From Phymorhynchus buccinoides (Eukaryota; Mollusca; Gastropoda; Neogastropoda; Raphitomidae), in assembly GCA_017654935.2 (NCBI GenBank), contig CM065703.1, positions 41,607,477 through 41,671,476 on the forward strand: a stretch of 64,000 nt of DNA, in the 5' to 3' direction. Below are positions 1 to 13,146 of this stretch, piece after piece. The position numbers and the translations under genes were made by a program. The notes beneath the pieces were generated by a model that was not told where the DNA came from, did not search any database, and worked only from the letters and a program-made list of their open reading frames with translations. Each line of letters opens with the position of its first letter. Within the stretch, counting starts at the first letter, position 1.

Positions 1-255
1 TTGAATTTACCTCCTAATAACGCGCAATTTTCAACAGCTATTTCATCGTCACTTCGGCCATCCCTATGTTGGACAGTTCGTCTCAAGACTTTAGCAATGG
101 TTACACAAACTTTGCACGAGTCACCTGGATTGCTAAGGTTAAAGGTCAGCGAGCAAGGACATTTTTCATTAGAAATGCAAAAAGAAGCTGCCCCAAACAA
201 AACAATATTGTTCCCCACTCTTTTTATTCACATAAGTATGTTCTAACACGAACAA
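1..255 (-). pseudogene. 5' end of an LDLa/LRR receptor (copy L), frameshifted, runs off the left edge
   Basis: The minus strand here is nearly identical to the first ~90 codons of receptor A (23703-23968), so it is the N-terminal end of another copy whose body lies left of position 1. Two defects are visible. The codon that is ATG in copies B and C is GTG here, as in A. Relative to A, 11 bases are missing near position 212, at the run that reads gggaacaa before the homology resumes. Eleven is not a multiple of three, so the reading frame is broken between the putative start and the cysteine-rich N-terminal domain. Unless translation starts downstream or an upstream exon supplies the start, this copy is a pseudogene. 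The rest of the gene cannot be judged. Confidence 0.75.
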
Positions 256-370
256 GCCAAACAGTGGCTAAGCTCAAAAGTGGCATTGCTCCCAGGTCCA
301 ACTCCAACTGTCTTAGTCGTGGTACTTGTCTGTTTTTAATTTTCGCAACGCCTTTGCTAGGTTTTTTTCC

Positions 371-751
371 ATCTCATTTCCATGAAAGCGTTTGGAATAA
401 GCCATCTGAGGTAAGTTGGGTAATGTCTTTTTTATTTTAATTCGACCTGCTCATGTCCCTTGGGCAACATGTTCGTATTTGGTACTCAGGGAAGGCACGA
501 GTAGGCCAAGGCCACGACCAAACCACATTTCAATGTCTTACGCCTGCATGCTTGTTTTGCCGGTCTGTTTTCAGAAGGACCATCCACAATACGAGGGTAT
601 AACATTTATGAGGGCTACCTGCAAGAAGTGACTATCACAAAATGAATAAAGATTGTTTTGCGTGTCTGTTTTCAGAAGGACCATCCACAATACGAGGGCA
701 TAAAGTTTACGAGGGTTCCCTGCAAGAAGTGACTATTCAAAATTGAATAAA
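371..751 (+). other. Possible spliced gene end: donor plus two tandem terminal exons
   Basis: A consensus splice donor (GAG then GTAAGT) lies at 408-416. Two acceptor-like sites (CTGTTTTCAG) end at 574 and 675. Reading is in phase across the donor. Each acceptor leads to a short exon encoding KDHPQYEGI followed by about eight residues, a TGA stop (629-631 and 730-732) and an AATAAA (645-650 and 746-751). The two exons are tandem copies with a few substitutions. The same structure occurs on the minus strand upstream of receptors A and B, and in degraded single form upstream of C. The protein family is not recognised and nothing upstream clearly belongs to it. It may be part of a transposable element. 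Confidence 0.35.
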
Positions 752-757
752 GAAGGC
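556..757 (+). repeat. Tandem duplication of a ~104 bp unit
   Basis: Two adjacent copies of about 104 bp, each beginning near gtctgttttcagaagg and ending just after gaataaag. They differ by scattered substitutions. Both arms and the B copy keep two units, whereas the region upstream of receptor C (about 50627-50709) has only one, with a premature stop. Confidence 0.8.
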
Positions 758-844
758 AAATAGAACAGTTCTTGCAGGCACGCTCTAAATGTGGTGCCTA
801 AATGTGCACTTTGCTTACCTACGTAAACTTAAGAAGAAATAAAA

Positions 845-1730
845 GTGAGGTTCAAGTCACACCAGGCCTCAGCTCAAAGAGATATCAGAGCGATGCAAGA
901 CCAGTGCTGGGATAAGAAAGCTGATGAGATCCAAAGCTTTGCTGATGGCAACAACTCCAAACAGTTTTTCAACTCCATCAATACTGTTTTTGGTGCATCA
1001 AAATCTGTCCTTGCCCCCCTGCTGTCAGCAGATGGCATCACCAGTATCAAGGAAAAGGCAGGCATCAATAATAGGTGGACAGAACACTTCAGCCAACTCC
1101 TGAACAGATCATCATCAGTTGAACAGGCTGCTCTAGATCAGATCCTTCAGCAGCCAACCATTGAAGAACTAGATGATCCACCATCACTGGAAGACGTTCA
1201 GAAGGCCATCAATCAGATGAGCTGTAGCAAGGCCCCTGGTAAGGATGGTATCCCTGCAGAGGTTACAAGGCGCTTAGTGAAGACAGTCTGGAGGCATTCC
1301 ACAATGTCTTAACCAGTATTTGGGAAGAGGAAGAAATGCCAGCGGACTTTCGCGATGCCACTATTGTCGCCTTGTACAAAAACAAAGACTCCAAAGCAGA
1401 CTGCGGGAACTACCAGCGTATATCCGTCCTCTCAATTGCCGGGAGAATCCTCACATGAATCACCTTGAACAGACTGATCTCTATGGTCTCAGATGAAAAT
1501 CTGCCAGAGTCACAGTGTGGCTTCCGCCCTGACCGTAGCACAGTCGATATGATCTTTGCAGAGAGACAGGTTCAGGAAATATGCCTTAAGCAAAACATGG
1601 ACCTGTTTGCTGTCTCCATCGACATGATAAAGGCACTGTGGATCATCCTGAAGAAACTTGGCTGTCCACCAAAGTTCACCATGCTGATACAATTATTTCA
1701 TGACACCATGACAAGAGAAGTGATGTCAAA
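845..1730 (+). mobile_element. RTE-like non-LTR retrotransposon, reverse transcriptase N-terminal part
   Basis: The translation shows the segment preceding the fingers, the motif NQMSCSKAPGKDGIPAEV, and after frameshifts a segment with SQCGFRPDRSTVDMIF and FAVSIDMIKAL. This matches the endonuclease-reverse transcriptase type common in invertebrates whose C-terminus carries a zinc finger. Reading frames break near 1264 and 1458. The element stops near 1730, just before its active-site box, where an inverted L2-like LINE begins; its 3' part resumes near 4280. The clade assignment (RTE-like) is from memory of family motifs and is moderate. Confidence 0.75.
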
Positions 1731-4270
1731 CAGCGAAAACCACACTGTGACTATTAATTATCTTGGACAATGGTGTTGTGTGCTCGATAAAAAGTACAGG
1801 CCCAAATACTGATCCCTGAGGAACGCCAAAGTCAAGAGACATTTTAGATGACTGCATATTTTCAATGAGAACAAATTGCTTTCTATTGGAGAGATATGAT
1901 TTAAATCAATTTAGTATGGTGCCGCAAATGCCAAAGTCAGTTGTCAAACGTGTCAGTAGAATGTCATGGTCTATCGTGTCAAATGCTGCTGATAAATCAA
2001 GAAGAAGGAGAACAGATGTTCTGTCGTCGTCAAGGGAAGTCAGAATGTTTTTTAAGATACTAATAAGAGCTGTTTCAGTACTGTGTCCAGCACGGTAAGC
2101 AGATTGATGGGGACTGAGAAGATTGTTCGTAACAAGGTGCTGAGATAGCTGATGAAGAACTACTTTCTCTAAGATGTTTGACAAGAAGGGAAGGTTAGAG
2201 ATTGGCTGATATTTGTTTTAATTCATCTGGATTTAGAGTATATTTTTTCAAGAGGGGCTTCACAATTGCGTCTTTAAAATCATCAGGGACTGTACCACTT
2301 GACAAAGAACAGTTGAAAATGTTTGTTATAACTGGTAACAAGGTATCAATGTTTTCATAGAGGAGGGATGTAGGGAAAGGGTCAAGTTCACAAGATTTTT
2401 TGGCCGTTTTTTTAGAATCTCTTTCACGAACTGTGTTGTGACTGGTTTAAAGGCGGACAAAGTTGGACCAGAGTAGGCTGGGGACTCGTCTAGAGGCTGA
2501 GAAGAATGAACAGCATTTCGATTGGCTACTATTTTGTCTCGGAAAAAGTTCAGAAAGGCGTCAGGGAGTTTTTTAGGTACTATATTTGAAGGGAATACAG
2601 CAGCTTGTGTTTTGCCTAGGATTTGATTCATGTTTCGGTAGACTTCTTTGTAAATCTTGCTAGCGGAAATTGTAGAGGAGAAAAACTGAGTCTTAGCCCT
2701 TTGTACTAAGTCAGCAATGGTTTCGTTTGATTGACTTGTAGGTCTGTTTGTGAACAGTCAGACCAGAGGAGAGCCACCACCTTTCTGCTCTGCGGCGCTC
2801 GCGTTTGAATTCTGTGAGTTGGGGAGCGACTGTATTGTACCAGGGTGTGGCTCTCTCCATCCTGACAGACACCTGATGGAGAGGGGCGTGCGTATCGAGC
2901 AGATTTTGCAAAGAAAAGTTAAAATTGGGAAGAGACATGTCAGGCATTATGGCAGTTTCTAAATCATCTTTCAAATTAGTCTTGTCAATCTTATGAAAAG
3001 AGCGGATGAATTTTGTTGTGCGGCGACGGACAGGTTTGAGGAGACTTACTTTGCACAATACAGACACATGATTGGACGTAAGATCGTAACACACATTAGT
3101 AGACAAATTATCACAGCATTGGTACAAGAGAAGATCAAGAATGTGACCATGGACATGAGTAGCTTCAGTGACAGATTGAACAAAATTATACATGCTTACA
3201 ATATCACCTTCATGTGCTTGTGTGAGTGTAGCGTTTTGATGTTTTTAGTTCAATTATGCTTACAATATCTCTAAATTTCATGGTGTTATTGTCCGTTGCA
3301 TTTTCATAGTGGATAGTAAAGTCACCAGCAATGATCACCAAACAAGGAAGAACAGTACTTTAAGAAAGAAGGCAGTTCGTCGAGGAATGTACTGTCTTTT
3401 AACATGTTTCTTTTACTGGGAGGTGGACGATAAACACAGACGAAGTTGACAAAGGCGTGCTGTAGGTTGAGGGAGAGTTGAGCAAGTTCAAATGAAGAAA
3501 GTGTGAAGAGAAACACAGTCTTAATAGTTGAGAAGGAGGAGAGAGAGTCCTTGTGTAGAAATGCGATGCCACCACCGTGAGCAAACTTTCCAGGGGGAAA
3601 GAACGTAGAGCGTATCCAATTGGAGTTAGGTCACTACACTTAGCTTCAACTCCAGACGAACGGAGCCAAGTTTCGGTTAACAGCATTACGTCAATGTCAT
3701 TGTCAGTGACGAAGTCGGCGATTTGCGTTCTGGTAGTAGCAGGGCCCACAGATCGTGCGTTAAAGAGTAACACACACAGCTGGTCTGATGGCGGGGTACT
3801 GACTGTTATGAGGGGCGCATAGACCAGGTTTTCAATGATGGGTCTGCGGGGGTCTTAAACGCAGGGACCATGTTGACTGCTGAGTACACGGATCTGTTTA
3901 CGTTTCCGTGTACCGCCTCGGTTTGAGCGCTTTCCGCGTGGTAATTTGTAGCCAATGCTAAGGTCATTCAGAGTGGCGATCATGTCAGGCTTATGATAAT
4001 GTGGACTAGCAGTGCAATGCTTACTCGGTAAGAGGTGCAGAATAAAGAAAGTAATAATGTCAGACTTACGAAGATACGACAGTTTATGACACAGGGCCAG
4101 AGCTCTGTCCAGAGCTCTGTCCTGAGCTCTGTCCTGGCTCTGTAAACCTGGATGTCAACAGACATCAGGTTATGGTGTGCAAGAGCACATGGTATATAAA
4201 TTCAGCCAGAACTGTTGGTTTGAAGTGGACCATCTCTCTCTTGTTGAAAAGATAGTGAAATGTAAAAGAA
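1731..4270 (-). mobile_element. L2/CR1-group LINE, 5' region to mid reverse transcriptase, inverted inside the RTE-like element
   Basis: On the minus strand, in order: a probable 5' untranslated stretch (about 4270-3780); an apurinic endonuclease start with LLFNARSVG and VMLLTETWLRSSG; a linker region; then reverse transcriptase with LSPHQSAYRAGHSTETAL, LLLLDLSAAFDTIDHDIL and VPQGSVFGPVLF. These are typical of the L2/CR1 group. Homology continues to TTPLSKII and stops just before the expected YADD box, where RTE-like sequence begins. Several stops and frameshifts make it dead. A LINE missing its 3' end is not a normal 5'-truncated insertion, so a later deletion or rearrangement is likely. Confidence 0.75.
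4092..4137 (+). repeat. Short tandem repeat, ~11 bp unit (GAGCTCTGTCC)
   Basis: About four imperfect copies of the 11-mer GAGCTCTGTCC in a row, between the L2-like 5' region and the RTE-like 3' part. GAGCTC is itself palindromic. No function is apparent. Confidence 0.75.
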
Positions 4271-4279
4271 GTAAATCTT

Positions 4280-5330
4280 GGCATCTACATCAGATACTGT
4301 CTGGATGGCTCACTGTTTGATCTGAGGCGCTTCGCAGCTAAGACAAAGATCCCAGAGAGGTTAATACTTGAAGCTCACTTTGCCGATGACTGTGCCCTGA
4401 TGGCCCCTAAGTAGAACCACCAACAAACTATAGTTGGCAACTTCTCTGAGGCATCCAAGATGTTCGGCCTGACCATCAGCCTAGCCTAGGGAAAACAGAA
4501 GTCCTTCTCCAGCGCACTCCAAACAGTGCTCCGCAGTAGCCAAGTATCATCATTGATGACACGGAGCTGAAGAATGTTGATGCCTTTAAATATCTGGGCA
4601 GCACTATCTCCAACGATAACTCTCTGCATAAAGAGATTACAGCCAGAAGCCAGAAAGTCAGCCAGGCACTAGGCAGACTCCACACCAAAGTCTTGCAGCA
4701 CAAAAAACATTCGTCTCTCAACCAAGCTGAAGGTGTACAATGCCGTGGTTCTCACATCACTGTTCTATGGCTGTGAAACATGGACTCTGTACTGCAGCCA
4801 AATCAGAAGCTTGAGGAATTCCACCAGCACTCTCTACAGTCAATCATGCGAATACAGTGGCAGGACCGAATTACCAACCAAGAGGTCCTTGACAGAGCCA
4901 GCACGATGATCATCGAAGCGAAAACCCTCCAAGCTCAGCTTCATTGGACTGGCCACGTCATTCGCATAGAGGAGTTGAGGATCGCTCGCCAGCTTCTCTA
5001 TGGTGAGGCAGTCAAGGAGGGTCACTCCAAGAAGAGATTCAAGGACAACCTCAAGGCCAACTTACAGTGGGTCGGGCTTCAGCCGCATCAACTTGAAGCT
5101 GCTGCAGTGAACAGAACAAGCTGGCGTGCCCTGACCAGGAAAGCAATGAGGAGCTTCGAAGATGATGTGAAATGTCCCAACTGCAATCGCATGTGTGCTT
5201 CTGAGTTTGAGTTTGGTCTCTGAAGCCACCGATGAAGGCACAGCGAGAATGTCATCCTCGGACCCGAGGGACGGCCCTGATGACCTGCGTCAACTGTTTA
5301 AAGGCATAACAACCGATCCCAGGGATCAGT
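4280..5330 (+). mobile_element. RTE-like retrotransposon, 3' part: active-site box to C-terminal zinc finger
   Basis: Begins with GIYIRYCLDGSLFDL and LEAHFADDCALMAP, the YADD-type box. The thumb region and VYNAVVLTSLFYGCETWTL follow. A 147-residue open frame (4780-5223) with LHWTGHVIR and RQLLYGEAV ends in CPNCNRMC. Just past an in-frame stop the expected histidines of a C2H2 finger remain (SHR and RHSE). This is the continuation of the element at 845-1730. The right arm lacks this piece entirely. Its junction there lies near 20024. Confidence 0.7.
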
Positions 5331-5559
5331 GGGTTGTCTCACAAGAGCAAACGCTCGAACCTGTTAGCACAATTTGGCAAAGACGGCCCTAAGAAACACT
5401 TTTGTTTGCCGATAGCTTGGCGAGTGCTCTGAGCCTCTTCTCATGCAAGTACTCAGCAAACTATCACGTGACTTACATGGGGTTAATACATTTCTCGTTG
5501 TTGATTGGCTCATTGAAGTTTGGTTAAAATAATACCTTTTTTTCCATCAATCATAAAAT
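5331..5559. other. Non-coding spacer shared by both arms; empty site of the SINE
   Basis: No gene is seen. The stretch matches right-arm 19602-20018 in reverse complement, but lacks the ~200 bp SINE-containing insert found there. The uninterrupted run of T at about 5537-5543 marks the empty site. Confidence 0.6.
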
Positions 5560-5795
5560 TAAAAAATGTTTCAAATTCTGTGGCTTTGCATGCCCTGCTC
5601 TCATGGTAACCTCAGTTTCGGCTTCCAATCCAGTCTATGCCTTGGTGCGTTCGGGTCAAAGTCATGGGGATCAGTGTGTTCTGGGGAGCTGTCGGTGGAC
5701 GGTTGTGGTGGCGCCCTCGGAGGAGGACCTCACTCACGCTGGCTCCGTGACTAAGAGAATAGTGTCGTCAGTAGGGGGCTTAGTAGTGTGGCTTT
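5560..5795 (-). repeat. Dispersed repeat R2 fragment
   Basis: Matches 19380-19601 in reverse complement. In the right arm it continues into repeat R1 (19215-19400), which also lies beside receptors A, B and C. Here the homology stops at the shared run ending ggggcttagtag near 5790. The short open frames across it are not convincing. Confidence 0.65.
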
Positions 5796-5989
5796 GAGAC
5801 GCATTCATGAATAGGGCCTACCATATCAGCTTTCTTAGCGAAATCTGCCTAGTCCAGCATTTCGAGGTATCCATCCTCCGAGGGTGTTCATGTTTTGCCT
5901 GACATACTCATTTGCCTTGAACTCTGGTTACGAGATTTGAAGAACATGTCACAAAGGGCTAAATCCTAAGAATGTGTGCACAAGAGACT

Positions 5990-8900
5990 GACTGAGCTTT
6001 GTTTAAAATCTGTTTTCTTGCTGAATGTCCAAGGCAGTTGCAGCAGCATGGTCCTTGCATTATCATGGTAAAGCAGAAGACTTCGAATACCACTGCTTGG
6101 ACGGTATATCCAAAGCACCACCAAGCCTGATGTCACCATTGCCATGGAAACTTGTGACTTGATGCTTCAATCTCTAGCAGTGAAATTTTCCCATGGGGAT
6201 TTACTGTGTACCGCAAGGGCAGAAAACGCGAATGTGGTGGTGTGCTGATTGCTGTTACTGATAATCTGCAATGCCAAGAGGTCCCAGAATTGAGTGTTGA
6301 AAACTGCGAATTAATCTGGACCAAGATCAAAGTGAAAGGCTGCAGAGATTTGCTAATTGCGGCATACTACCGTCCCCATGTCAGCGATGAAGAAAGATTA
6401 CGAAAATTCTTCACATCACTCCATCATGCTGCGTCAACCAATGCCCACCTAATCGTGGGAGGTGACTTGAACCTTCCTGCCTTGGACTGGGCCACCAAGA
6501 GACTGAAGGCCACCAACTGCTACCCTTCTATTCATAATCTCTTTCTTGACGCCATCAATGATCTAGGCTTGGAGCAGCTGATATTATTTCCTACAAGGCA
6601 GGAAAACACATTGGACCTCTTTCTGACCAACAGCCCCTCGCTTGTCCCCAGAGTGGAAGGTCTCCCAGGCATTTCAGACCATGATATTTTATATATGGAA
6701 TTCCAACTCCATCTTGCCCGCATCCGACAGGTGAGCCGCCAAGTACCAGTGTACAAAAGAGCTGATTGGCCAGCCCTCCACTCTTCAGCTCATGAGTAGT
6801 CAGACTCCATCATCAACGCTTACACTGAAAACACGGACACAAAAGAAATATGGGCATCATTGAAGGATGGTCTGTCCTCCATTGTACAGCAACATGTCCC
6901 CCACACATCTACCCACGTGAAAAACAACAAGCCATGGGTAGACTACGAGACCAGGAAACTGATCAGGAGGAGAGACAGGCTGTACAAGCAGTAGAAAAAG
7001 AGCAGATGGGAAGACTTACGTAAAAAAGTGACAGTCCTCAAGCGCCACATTCAGCGCAGACTCCGTAGAGCGTACTGGACGTACACAGAAAAACTGATGG
7101 AGGAGGAAGAGGGCAGCTCTACCACCACAAAGAGGTTTTGGTCTCATGTTAAGGCCAAGAGAACCCGGGCAGCTGGCGTATCCTCGCTCAAAATCGATGG
7201 AAAGCTCTTGACTGACGCCAAGGATCGGGATGAAGTTCTCAATAGACAATTTCAGTCTGCCCTCAGCCCCAATTCATCCTTCTCATCAGAAGAGTTCTCC
7301 GCCAGGACCAACCTCAGCACAGATAAGGAGGGCCCATCATGCAGCACCATCAACATCATGGTGGAAGGCGTGAAAAAACTGCTGAAGGAACTAGACCCAG
7401 CAAAAGCGCCAGGCCCTGATGGCATCAGCCCAAGAATACTCCATGACCTGGCTGACGAACTTGCTCCAGCCTTTACACTGCTCTACATGTCCTCTCTTTC
7501 CTCTGGCATCGTACCACAAGACTGGAGGACCACTCATGTTACCCCTGTCTTCAAGAAAGGAGAGAAGTACAGGCCAGAGAATTATCATCAGATCTTGCTC
7601 ACCAGCATCCCATGTAAAGTTATGGAGCACATCCGTGTGAGCACCATTCTGGGCTTCGCTGAAGAGAACGATGTCATCTGCCAGGAGCAACACGGATTCC
7701 GAAGAGGACGGTTGTGTGAGAGCCAGCTCCTTGGACTAGTAGACGAACTCACCGACGACTTGGAGAAGGGTAAACAATCTGACACACTCGTCAGGCCTTG
7801 GATAAGGTGTCGCATTCTCTGCTGGTCCACAAGTTGATCCACTATGGCATCACAGGTCAGGTCAACAGATGGGTCCAAAACTTCCTGGCAGACCGCAGAC
7901 AGGCTGTTGTAGTGGAGGGTGCTAGATCGGATTTCGTGGCAGTTGAGTCGGGTGTCCCCCAAGGTTCCGTCCTCGGTCCCACCTTATTCCCCCCAAGGTC
8001 TCACAGAAAGAACCCGCCTGTTTGCCGACGATACTCTGTGCCACAAGAACGTCGCCACCCCCTCTGATCAACAAGCTCTCCAGCACGACATCGACAGACT
8101 GGCAGACTGGGAGACAAAATGGCACATGGAATTCCATCCTGACAAGTGCCAGTCCATCCAGTTCACAAGAAAACGCAGCCCAACAGTGAACCAGTACACC
8201 TTCATGGACACGCCCTCTCTAACACCGAGGAGATAAAGTACCTAGGAGTCACCATCTCCAACGATCTGCGATGGGACTCCCACATCTCCAACATCGTCAA
8301 TAGAGCCAACAAAACTCTGGGCTCTTTTAGAAGAACTATGAAGGTCTGGAGTATCGACATCAAAGAAAGGGCCTTCCTAGCTCTAGTACGACCAACACTA
8401 GAGTACACAAGTAGTGTGTGGGACCCCTACACCAGCAAAAACTTCAAGAAAATAGAAGCCGTGCAGAGGAGGGGGGCGTGCTGGGTCGTCAACCGACACC
8501 GCCAGACGTGAACAGAGCAGCTGAACTGGTCCCCGTTATCAGAACAAAGAAGAAAGGCACGGATCACCAATTGGCGATCAACTCCTCCAGAAGGCCAGCC
8601 CCCAGCCCTCCAACAAGATCTACTCGTTTGCTGCATGCTGAGGCGTACCAACTGCCAGCATGCAGGACTCTGTACCGCCAGCAGTCCTTCTTCCCTCGGA
8701 CCATTGCCGAGTGGAACCTGCTCCCGTCTGTGGCAGTGTCATCAGCCACAGTGGGAGTCTTCAAAAGCCATATCTAAACTCCCCTCCCCCCTCTCCCCCC
8801 CTCTCCCCCTCTTCCCCCTCCTCTCCCTCTCTCTCCGCCCCCCTCTTCCCCCCTGTCCCTTCTTCCTCCTCATCTCATTGCCTCCTTACCCCCCCCCCCT

Positions 8901-9055
8901 CCACCCTCATCCACGACTCCCTCTCTACCCCTCATACCAAGCCAAGACTTTAAGCCAGAAGCCTAACCTAAGCGCAGAGACCTTTTTCCCAAGTTAATCT
9001 CCAGAATCTTCAGTACGATGAAGGTGGAAGATCAAACGAAGAAGAAGAAGAAGCA
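5990..9055 (+). mobile_element. CR1-like LINE, long but inactivated
   Basis: In order: endonuclease pieces (KRECGGVLIAVTDN, VGGDLNLPALDW, NTLDLFLTN, GISDHDI); a linker with RRLRRAYWTYTEKL; reverse transcriptase (LDPAKAPGPDGISPRI, EQHGFRRGRLCESQLL, SGVPQGSVLGPTLF, LFADDTLC, WHMEFHPDKCQSIQF); and a thumb and C-terminus (LGVTISNDLRWDSHI, VWDPYTS, IAEWNLLPS). A pyrimidine-rich 3' untranslated region ends in a (GAA)n tail near 9045-9050, which marks the 3' terminus. Inactivating lesions include stops at 6797 and 6991, loss of the first catalytic-aspartate segment (MDFSKA) near 7785, and a deletion with frameshift near 7986. The inverted partner is 14640-16718. Confidence 0.85.
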
Positions 9056-10061
9056 TCTGTAGGTCAGCAGGTGTCATAATCATGAGTGCGTCTTAAACAG
9101 TTAACACGGGTAGTAGCAGAGTCTCTGTGTGAAAGAGATGCTCACAGCTTGGGGTTAACATTCTCTTTTGTTTTGTGCAAAAACAATTTTGACTGGCATA
9201 AAATAATGAACATTTGTGCCACAAGTATTACAATAATGTATATGATAACATCGCTTGAATTTTTTGTGTGTTACCACAGCCGTTCGAATCACACAAAATC
9301 AAGCTGTTTAGTTAAAACATTGAATCAAGAAATCTTGCATAAAAACTGCATCAAGCATGTCCATATATAACTATTTGGGATGGATGCTCTTTATAGTGTT
9401 CGTGGTATGTTTTTTCCATCACATTTATGGTAAAATCTATTTTTTGTTGAGCAGTATCATGCAACATATTTAGTAGAAAATGTACTGAAATAATATAATT
9501 AATATCGCAAACACAAACAAAACTGCCCAATCAATGAAAATCTATCAATGGAAAACGAATATAGCTTATTTCCAAACATACTACAACATATTCTGGACTG
9601 TTGCTTGTGAAAGGTTACATATGGTAAAGTTCAGTTGGCTTGAATATTAAAAAAATGAAAATATAGATAAACTAAACGTCCCTCCCTGAACAGCAGTGTT
9701 ACCGGAATCTCCACAATGGAAAACTTGTTGAGTGCCCCTTATAAACAGCACTCATTTCGCTTTATGAAAAAAAATACTACAGGCATTTCATACAGATAAA
9801 CAAAATAAGATGACTGTTTCACATGAATTTTGAAAAATAATAATCTTATTGTGCATAGATACAATTAGGCTGAACTCACTTTAAGAAACCGTATATATTT
9901 TTAAACCTTCATTGCAATTTCACGCTCATTATTGTATTTTAAATAATGTTCGGTAACGTGTTTTCATATTTCATGCAGATTTTAAAACAAATCAAAAATA
10001 ATTTTCATTCGGATTTAAAACATCTTTTAGAAAACACACACAAACAATAATTGTAGACTGT
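9056..10061. other. Non-coding block, present in both arms
   Basis: AT-rich sequence with no convincing coding frame, RNA gene or element boundary. It recurs in reverse complement at 13647-14640 with small differences. The left copy's homology ends at 10061, exactly where the right arm meets the N gap. Confidence 0.6.
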
Positions 10062-10368
10062 GTAAATAATTTACATTTTAAAATTATAGACAAGCTATTT
10101 ATACGGTAATGGGTCCACACATTTCGTTGCAAACTGCAAAAGCAGCTGTCGGCTAATGCCCATCTGTGCTCTTTATTCCTTTTGAGATAGACCGTTCTGG
10201 CAGGCACCCCTCGATATATTAAACTTGGTTAAATCAGAAAGAGAGAGAGACTGAAGACTAAAGACTGAAGAATGTTATTACACAAGGATTGAGATTTTAG
10301 GCCAAGCTTATTCTTTCAATCTGTCAATCTTTCAATCTTGAAAACTAGACTAATGCAAAACGATTAGA

Positions 10369-11390
<1,022 letters not shown>

Positions 11391-11391
<1 letters not shown>

Positions 11392-12325
11392 TTGAATTGA
11401 ATTGAATTGAATGAATTTTATTTATAGAGGGTAATGGAATAAGCAATAACATGCTTTTTAAATCCAGCCCTCTGGACAAAAATTACAAATATAAAAGTAG
11501 AAATGAAAAAGGAAAATGAGCACAGACAAAGCAATATAAAGAATGCAAAATACAACCCCTATATAGTAGCACGACAATAACAAAATCAAACCTAATATTA
11601 TTAACTATGCTCATTTGAACGTGCATAAATTAAGAGTAGGCCTACGCATATACACACGGAGAAAAAACACAAAAATAATCCAAATTTTCATACTCATCTT
11701 TAGCATGCACACATTGAGAAGTGCACAAACACATGACAAAACCAATCCTAAAATTTACATACTCGTCTTAAAAATGTACTTATTTGAATGGACAACCATG
11801 CACGTAATAAAATAAAGCCTAGCTCTACTTTACCTACTCATCTTAACATGCACAATTTTAAATGTAAATATTTGTACACTTAACAAAATCAAACATATTC
11901 CTATATTACATTATTCATACTTAACATGCACAAATTAAGAAGTAAATACACACACGTGACAAAAGCAAACCTATTCATATTTTTAGAATGTGTATGTACA
12001 TTTTAAAAAGTAAACACATACAATCACGAAATCAAAACTAAACCTGCTTTATGTACTCATCTTTAACACGCATAAAAGTAAAACTAAGCACATACTAATA
12101 ACAAAATTAAACCTAAACCTACTTTATATACTCGTCTTTAACATGCACAATTTCAATTTAAACAAAGACACATGACAAAATCCAGCCTAAGACCACTGTA
12201 CAAATCAAAGCATAAACACATACACATGACAAAATAAAACCAAATCCTATTCTACATACTCATCTTCAACGTGCACACATTTAGGAAGAAACACATATGT
12301 GACAAAATCAAACCTAATCCTATAT
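11391..12325. repeat. Degenerate minisatellite, ~75 bp period, flanked by GA tracts
   Basis: From about 11600 to 12325 a unit recurs with much drift: a phrase like tactcatctttaacatgcac, then AT-rich sequence, then acatgacaaaatcaaacct. I count roughly eight to ten recognisable units. Both ends abut (GA)n followed by attgaattgaattgaatgaa and a tttata-gagggtaat phrase (11391-11440 and 12445-12486). The array therefore sits between two copies of one terminal motif. Confidence 0.6.
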
Positions 12326-12326
12326 C

Positions 12327-13004
<678 letters not shown>

Positions 13005-13146
13005 TATGTGAATAGGTAATGAAGTATATGACTGATTTTGGCGGTTTTGGCGCGTTGTTACTTAGTTTTAGTTGGATTCATTAGCATATGGTTTAGTTCA
13101 GCCCATCGTTTCAACTGTTCTACATTTTCTTGGACGTTTGATGACA

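Larger units (their letters stand above)
1..10061. repeat. Left arm of a ~10 kb inverted duplication
   Basis: Positions 1-10061 reappear in reverse complement at 13647-23968, in colinear order: receptor 5' end, upstream region, RTE/L2 compound, a 5560-5795 repeat, CR1-like LINE and a non-coding block. The arms are very similar by eye but differ by large indels. The left arm alone has 3776-5360 and 5795-6700. The right arm alone has about 2.6 kb at 16718-19380, a ~200 bp insert at 19627-19830 and ~190 bp beside the receptor start. The left arm also carries ~285 bp of CR1 3' end that the right arm lacks. Confidence 0.9.

Noticed and set aside
7391..7693. Antisense frames over the LINEs (also 7588-7962, 15778-16080, 58383-58925)
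   Set aside because: They are shadows of the true coding strand in GC-richer LINE and transposase sequence.
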